Shown: positions 63,034-64,000 of the stretch, piece after piece
How the letters are laid out: each line of letters begins with the position of its first letter
Position numbering within the stretch: the stretch's first letter is position 1
From: Beverwykella pulmonaria
Lineage: Eukaryota > Ascomycota > Dothideomycetes > Pleosporales > Melanommataceae
NCBI GenBank assembly: GCA_001599595.1
Contig: BCHH01000016.1
Location: forward strand, 305,901-369,900
Reading direction: 5' to 3'
Length of the DNA: 64,000 nucleotides
The notes under the pieces: model-generated
Told to the model about the DNA's origin: nothing
Databases searched by the model: none
What the model saw: the letters and a program-made list of their open reading frames with translations, nothing else
Program-made: the position numbers and the translations under genes

Positions 63034-63834
63034 AGTGATTGAATTGAGGGTTTCTTCCTCGAACGATGCGTGATTCCCTGAAGGACTTGGGAGAGAAAAA
63101 GCCACGGATACGATGGAGGGGCTATATATCGTGGCTTCGTATTCCCCGCCCTTCTATCGGTAGGAGCTGCCAGGCAACCGCCGCTGATAAATGTCGTACA
63201 AGGCATTGCGGCCTGTGGGCCGAGCACAACATTGTATGGAGCGTTGATTGTGCTGCATGAAGGCGCAGACGTCTTGCAGAAAATAATGGCTGGCTCAGCC
63301 AACGGGCGAAGGAGGGCGACCAATTAGGCGAAATCGTTCCCCGGAATAGGATTAGACCATTCACCCCACTTCACCGGATTCCTCACATCAACAGCTGGAG
63401 CCTGCAGTTCAGCTCCAGGCATAAACCTCGTAAGGGAACATCGGCCTTGCCCACGCCATGCCAATGGAAGTTTGCCCTTCCTCCTCAACACTTCTTCACC
63501 CTGGCTCTAGCTTTGCATTCGTATGGGCGAAGAACAAAAAGCAACGGAAAACGAGGCGGCGAATGTTGTGATCGAGTTTGCATCTCCTCACAATGTCGTG
63601 AGGTAGAAGAAGCCTTGAACATGTGGAGAACGCTCAAACTAGGCAGCGGGCATATGCGCCTAGGGTGTCGGAAATGGGTTGAACTACACCGAACTGCAAA
63701 TTAATCAATTCCACCCCGAGCACTGGAGGCTTGCAGCTCGAGTTCAAGCTCAACTGATAAGAAGAATTGCTTCACTACTCAGCAATCCGATATATTCGTT
63801 TTGTTGTTGTATCATGAATCGTCATACCATGAAT
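63034..63834. other. Intergenic, promoter of the RT-like gene
   Basis: About 800 bp upstream of the RT-like start, also holding the 3' flank of the partial gene at the window end. The frame of the RT-like gene is open to 63105 but lacks ATG. No other gene seen. Confidence 0.55.
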
Positions 63835-64000
63835 TCAAAACCCCGTCCTATACGGTCTCGTGCGAACAGGAACAGGTGGGGCTTTGGGAGAAGAGCTCCT
63901 TCTATGATAAACACCAGGCGGCTCGACCGCTGTACTCGCCCTGCCCCTTCTATGATGAACACCAGGCGGCTCGACCGCTGTACTCGCCCTGCTCCATCTG
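63835..64000 (-). CDS. C-terminal part of a gene with 16-residue repeats, cut by the window end
   Basis: The minus strand is open from the window edge to a TGA at 63835-63837, about 54 residues. It contains two copies of RASTAVEPPGVHHRRG (second copy Y for H and ending RRS), followed by SSSPKAPPVPVRTRPYRTGF and the stop. The repeat unit is 48 bp, a multiple of three, and the base changes between copies alter few residues, which supports coding. It is a basic, Pro/Arg-rich, probably disordered tail. The rest of the gene, its start and its function lie outside the window. Confidence 0.45.
   Translation of the reverse strand, partial: RWSRASTAVEPPGVHHRRGRASTAVEPPGVYHRRSSSPKAPPVPVRTRPYRTGF
63901..63996. 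repeat. 48-bp tandem repeat, two full copies
   Basis: 63901-63948 and 63949-63996 differ at three or four positions, and the array appears to continue beyond the window. It lies within the partial minus-strand frame and encodes a 16-residue unit. Confidence 0.85.

Overview
This window is nuclear DNA of a filamentous ascomycete (Pezizomycotina). The genes are widely spaced, carry short 49-80 nt spliceosomal introns with GTRNGT..YAG borders, and belong to fungal families: a HET-domain protein, a STAND/NACHT-TPR protein, a PDR-type ABC-G transporter, a bZIP-DUF3425 factor and a fungal reverse-transcriptase-like protein. Dothideomycetes is a guess. I joined exons by hand for 15 genes. In every multi-exon gene called as an intact CDS the exon lengths sum to a multiple of three.

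Layout. 0.7-2.7 kb (-): YANK/STK32-like AGC kinase. 2.7-8.7 kb: gene-poor interval with one exon-like tail-anchor segment. 8.7-11.7 kb (-): TAPT1/Emp65 ER membrane protein. 12.5-14.6 kb (-): ATP-dependent PEP carboxykinase with a CreA-like palindrome upstream. 16.4-21.5 kb (-): full-size PDR transporter. 22.3-22.9 kb (-): a broken gene with two in-frame stops and a frameshift. 23.7-24.8 kb (-) and 25.3-25.8 kb (+): divergent bZIP factor and small membrane protein. 26.3-30.1 kb (+): SNF2 translocase. 31.0-32.1 kb (+): mitochondrial ribosomal protein S7. 33.4-35.5 kb (+): universal stress protein. 36.5-38.9 kb (+): HET-domain protein. 39.4-40.15 kb: degenerate tandem repeats. 40.4-42.8 kb (-) and 44.0-47.3 kb (+): divergent SLY1 and a PNUTS-like CCCH protein. 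48.3-50.5 kb (+): Barentsz/CASC3-like protein. 52.6-59.4 kb (+): 2103-residue STAND protein. 60.1-63.0 kb (-): reverse-transcriptase-like protein whose catalytic aspartates appear to be lost. 63.8-64.0 kb (-): the repeat-bearing C-terminus of a gene that runs off the window.

Most genes are housekeeping (ER-Golgi traffic, gluconeogenesis, mitochondrial translation, RNA 3'-end and exon-junction biology, chromatin). They do not form a biosynthetic cluster. Two genes of fungal self/non-self recognition families, HET and STAND, lie about 14 kb apart. The accessory signals most worth pursuing are the apparently dead reverse-transcriptase-like gene, the compositionally odd STAND protein with minisatellites in its coding sequence, the RIP-like pseudogene, and the six-copy tandem repeat.
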